From a bacterium (GTDB lineage: Bacteria; Zixibacteria; MSB-5A5; GN15; FEB-12), in NCBI GenBank assembly GCA_030629485.1, contig DAOVOW010000184.1, forward strand, positions 1 through 5,094: a DNA stretch of 5,094 nt. Reading direction: 5' to 3'. The notes under the pieces are model-generated. The model was not told the DNA's origin, made no database searches, and worked only from the letters and a program-made list of their open reading frames with translations. The stretch's first letter is position 1. Each line of letters opens with the position of its first letter. Shown in pieces: positions 4,658-5,094 of the stretch. The position numbers were made by a program, and so were the translations under genes.

Positions 4658-5094
4658 ATGGATATAGTACCCGAGGAATACATCGGCTGGACCATTGCAG
4701 CGGCAAGTCTAATAGGCGTTGCCCTGCTGACCTTGGTAGGGTATCTGTACAAGAACCGACGCAAGAAACGTAGCGAAAAGAAGACACTATACAAGGTCGT
4801 CTGGAAGAAATCCACCGACCTGCAGCCGGAAGAAGTGATGGGTGAACTGCGCGGCAGCACCAAAGGCGGCTTTCGGGACTACTGTCTTGGGCGCGACGAG
4901 ATCGAGGAGATCAAGAAGCGAATCGTCGCTGGCCAAGACGTGCTGGTCATCGGTGATCCCCTTGCGGGTAAGACGCGAGCTGTCTATGAAGCTCTCAAAC
5001 ATGCGGAAGAACCACCGGCTGTCACCATCCCGCGAATCGTTGATGTCAATCCGAACGAGTTCAAAATTCCCTTACACTTGTCCGGGACCCGCAA
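4658..5094 (+). CDS. Membrane-anchored P-loop NTPase, STAND-like, N-terminal part (cut by window edge)
   Basis: Only the first 145 residues are visible; the frame is open at the right edge. After a short acidic N-terminus (MDIVPEE) comes one hydrophobic segment (about 9-30), then a basic stretch (NRRKKRSEKK, 33-42). This predicts a single anchor with the rest in the cytoplasm. Residues 77-106 read LGRDEIEEIKKRIVAGQDVL, then VIGDPLAGKT: the G-R-D-E lead-in and Walker A (G99-x4-G104-K105-T106) are arranged as in STAND and related AAA-like ATPases, with R-A-V-Y-E-A-L after the lysine. The following IPRIVDVNPNEF (124-135) looks like the strand region before Walker B in such proteins. STAND NTPases act as ligand-triggered switches, often in defence or signalling, with C-terminal repeats as sensors. 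Walker B, sensors and repeats are not visible, so the subfamily is inferred. The start at 4658 is chosen from the ribosome site; 4655 is the alternative. Confidence 0.8.
   Translation, partial: MDIVPEEYIGWTIAAASLIGVALLTLVGYLYKNRRKKRSEKKTLYKVVWKKSTDLQPEEVMGELRGSTKGGFRDYCLGRDEIEEIKKRIVAGQDVLVIGDPLAGKTRAVYEALKHAEEPPAVTIPRIVDVNPNEFKIPLHLSGTR

Noticed and set aside
4369..4773. A 134-codon plus-strand open frame across the spacer and NTPase start
   Set aside because: It runs through the MITE-like element and then overlaps the NTPase gene in another frame; the translation is low in hydrophobic order and has no recognisable domain.
4343..4863. Minus-strand frames in the spacer, considered as a transposase remnant
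   Set aside because: No transposase motif or family resemblance is visible in any frame, and the frames extend past the element's boundaries.
1..5094. CRISPR arrays, tRNA or rRNA genes
   Set aside because: No regularly spaced direct repeats, cloverleaf-like segments or rRNA signature words were seen on either strand.

Overview
The window is bacterial, with moderate GC content, good Shine-Dalgarno sites and sigma70-type promoters. It holds five genes readable in full or nearly so, plus a sixth cut by the right edge. The mix is a LexA with an atypical recognition helix, an EF-G paralogue of the FusA2 type and a FMN split-barrel reductase, with hairpin-rich repeats in the spacers. This suggests an uncultured or environmental Gram-negative lineage, but no phylum can be assigned from the sequence alone.

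Layout. At 1-250 (minus) is the start of lexA, which runs off the left edge. Its spacer to the next gene (251-453) carries a near-consensus lexA promoter with an 18-bp dyad exactly filling the -35/-10 gap, and a second, separate palindrome. Three plus-strand genes follow: a 98-aa GYD-domain protein (454-750), a 158-aa four-helix membrane protein of unknown function (953-1429) and a 170-aa flavin reductase-like protein (1515-2027). The 202-bp gap at 751-952 is full of small hairpins and looks like a dispersed intergenic repeat. Convergent to these is a 694-aa EF-G-like GTPase (2139-4223, minus), with its own terminator (2065-2097), GTG start, strong RBS, leader hairpin and TTGACA-17-TATCAT promoter.

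The 434-bp gap 4224-4657 has no convincing gene. Besides the two divergent promoters it holds what looks like an intact MITE-like element (4389-4561): 12-bp perfect terminal inverted repeats, extending to 16 bp with one G-T pair, flanked by a 4-bp direct duplication TCCT, with two internal hairpins. From 4658 to the right edge runs the start of a membrane-anchored P-loop NTPase whose Walker A region resembles STAND-type signalling or defence ATPases. It is cut before its Walker B and sensor domains.

How the genes work together: lexA is expected to repress itself and the SOS genes. The EF-G paralogue is a translation factor outside the usual ribosomal-protein operon. The three small plus-strand genes show no clear shared pathway. 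The most interesting items are the LexA helix and operator pair, the MITE-like element, the NKME variant in the GTPase G4 motif, and the truncated NTPase.
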